Assembly: GCF_000003605.2 (NCBI RefSeq)
Contig: NW_003158735.1
Location: forward strand, 51,321 to 72,311
Source: Saccoglossus kowalevskii
Lineage: Eukaryota; Hemichordata; Enteropneusta; Harrimaniidae
Direction of reading: 5' to 3'
DNA length: 20,991 nt
Part shown: one piece after another, positions 19,501-20,991 of the stretch
Layout of the letters: each line of letters begins with the position of its first letter
Numbering within the stretch: the first letter of the stretch is position 1
Program-made: the position numbers and the translations under genes
Notes under the pieces: model-generated
What the model saw: the letters and a program-made list of their open reading frames with translations, nothing else
Databases searched by the model: none
Told to the model about the DNA's origin: nothing

Positions 19501-20991
19501 CAAACATTCACCAATTTTAGTGAATTTGTAGTCTGTAAACGAGCAAAGTAGCTACACAATCTGTCTACGCAAACTGCAAAAAAGGTTGGGCCATGGCCTC
19601 TCAGGTAAATTAGAAATAGTGAGACATACACGCATGTTCGCTCTCACTGGCTGGCTAACCCACTTTAATCTGACTATCAGGAACCATGGTTTAAGGTCTT
19701 AATCAATTGGAACGGCAACAACCTTCTACACCGTGGTGAGTGCAGCTTATGTTGTGTTTCAAAATAGAATTGTCATGAATCTAAGTTGTTTCAGATTTCA
19801 AGGATAGATATGAAATCTGCAGCAATGGGATGTACAAGCGAGAACATTCTGTCGGCGAGTGTTATAAAACGATATAAAACGGTGAACGGTAACATGTTCA
19901 TAAACATAGCGGTCTAAGAAGAGCCGCCATGTTGCTAAGCATATATGTCAAATATTCCACATTCCACATGACAGCGGTATGTAATAAAATGTTTTTTTTT
20001 TCTGATCGCGCATGCATTAATTACATGGCCTAATTATGCACACTTTTCAATAGAAAGACGAAATGATGAAAAAAACAATAATGGCTGCCAGTAACCAGTG
20101 AGTATTATATTCTGCTATGCGTTGCATGATCACTTTTTATGAGATCTCAAACAACTGATAACAATAAAAAAAAAAATTGTTGAAATTTTATTAAATTAAA
20201 AGTATTCAGTGGATGGGTTGTGGAAGCAAACGAAACATTGAAATAAAAAATGTTAAAATGTGCAAAAAGCAGTTAGTTTAGAAGTGTTTAATCAAGAGTT
20301 GTCCAGACCCACAGGTTGCCGGTACTCGTCAATAAACAAAGCTTCACGCACAAGTGAACAGCTGACGTAAATGAAGTACGCCCTCGCACCATGGTTTAAA
20401 GGGGAGCAGAGGTGTGGCTTTTGACACTCTGTACATGAAATCTGAGATCTATGAATGAATTCTGTCGATGAAAACAACTTATATGTGCTTCGAAATGCCC
20501 TAAATATCGGGTATAAAACGGGCTGTGAAGCAGACGACAAACTTCCGCTTTTCCTGGTGTCATTTCGCCTCTAGAGGGCCAGTCAAATGACGTCATCAGT
20601 GAACACTGATAATTGAACCCATTCATGCTAGTACGTCAATCCCATAGAAATGCTACTATGAAAGACCTTGTCAACTGACTACTTAAAAGTTGAAACATGA
20701 CGAGGTGTTGTGTTATGAATGCCGTAACGATTCATGTTATGTTTCTCGAAATCCCAAATAAAAAATCACGTTGTTGGTTGCGAGAAATCGGCGGAAGAAC
20801 TAACCTGAAAGTGAAGACAATACAGCATTCTGGCTATAGTAAACAGTGAGTGAATAAATATTGTACGAGTTAAAACTAAATGAGAAATATGCTAATATCA
20901 CTTGAACCACAGTACTCATTTTGCCCAACTTCCCACTTTTTAAACGATCGCTTAATTTCCGACTGCACTGTATTTTCCGACCGGAAAACGA
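19501..20991. other. Unassigned stretch with a GC-richer patch
   Basis: No recognisable gene. The patch 20292-20600 is clearly GC-richer than its surroundings and has overlapping minus-strand open frames of 82 and 76 codons that I do not recognise. It also contains ATGACGTCAT (20587-20596), a perfect palindrome identical to a CRE core. The patch could be an exon, a promoter, or a short interspersed element. Confidence 0.35.

Noticed and set aside
1..20991. CRISPR arrays, bacterial operons, tRNA or rRNA genes
   Set aside because: I saw no regularly spaced repeats, no closely packed co-directional genes and no tRNA- or rRNA-like sequence by eye; a tRNA scan would be needed to be certain.

Overview
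This window looks like nuclear DNA from an animal, most likely a marine invertebrate. It is strongly AT-rich, it is sparsely coding, and it has (TA)n microsatellites, eroded duplicated blocks and foldback elements. There is no operon structure, no Shine-Dalgarno pattern and no close gene packing. The one recognisable gene family encodes a type II membrane, Golgi-style glycosyltransferase of the nucleotide-diphospho-sugar transferase type (PF03407-like). As general knowledge, this family is expanded in lineages such as molluscs, brachiopods, hemichordates and amphioxus. I cannot name the species.

Layout. Five members or remnants of the one glycosyltransferase family are present. E is a short relic at about 990-1190 (minus). 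A is a heavily broken copy at 3146-4163 (minus). B is the only intact reading frame, 352 codons in one exon, at 6558-7616 (minus). C is full length with one 1-nt frameshift at 11996-13044 (minus). D lacks its N-terminal region and carries one in-frame stop, at about 15517-16327 (plus, opposite to the others). Together they form a series of decay, intact B > C > D > A > E.

The copies sit in eroded segmental duplications. The DNA downstream (3') of A, 482-3145, matches the DNA downstream of C, 8213-11995, in collinear blocks broken by unit-specific insertions. The DNA upstream (5') of B, 7617-7955, matches that upstream of C, 13045-13396. Shared residues group B with C and A with D.

Outside these copies I see no gene I can name. 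The non-coding part holds two (TA)n tracts, a long hairpin at 2402-2496 (26 of 27 stem positions paired), a shorter one at 6336-6380, a nested inverted-repeat and tandem-module structure at 17844-18035, a 16-bp palindrome at 16682-16697, and a few unassigned open stretches (5555-5878, 13587-13997, 19132-19500). Nothing points to interacting genes of different function: the region reads as a birth-and-death cluster of one glycosyltransferase gene in which B is the probable working member.
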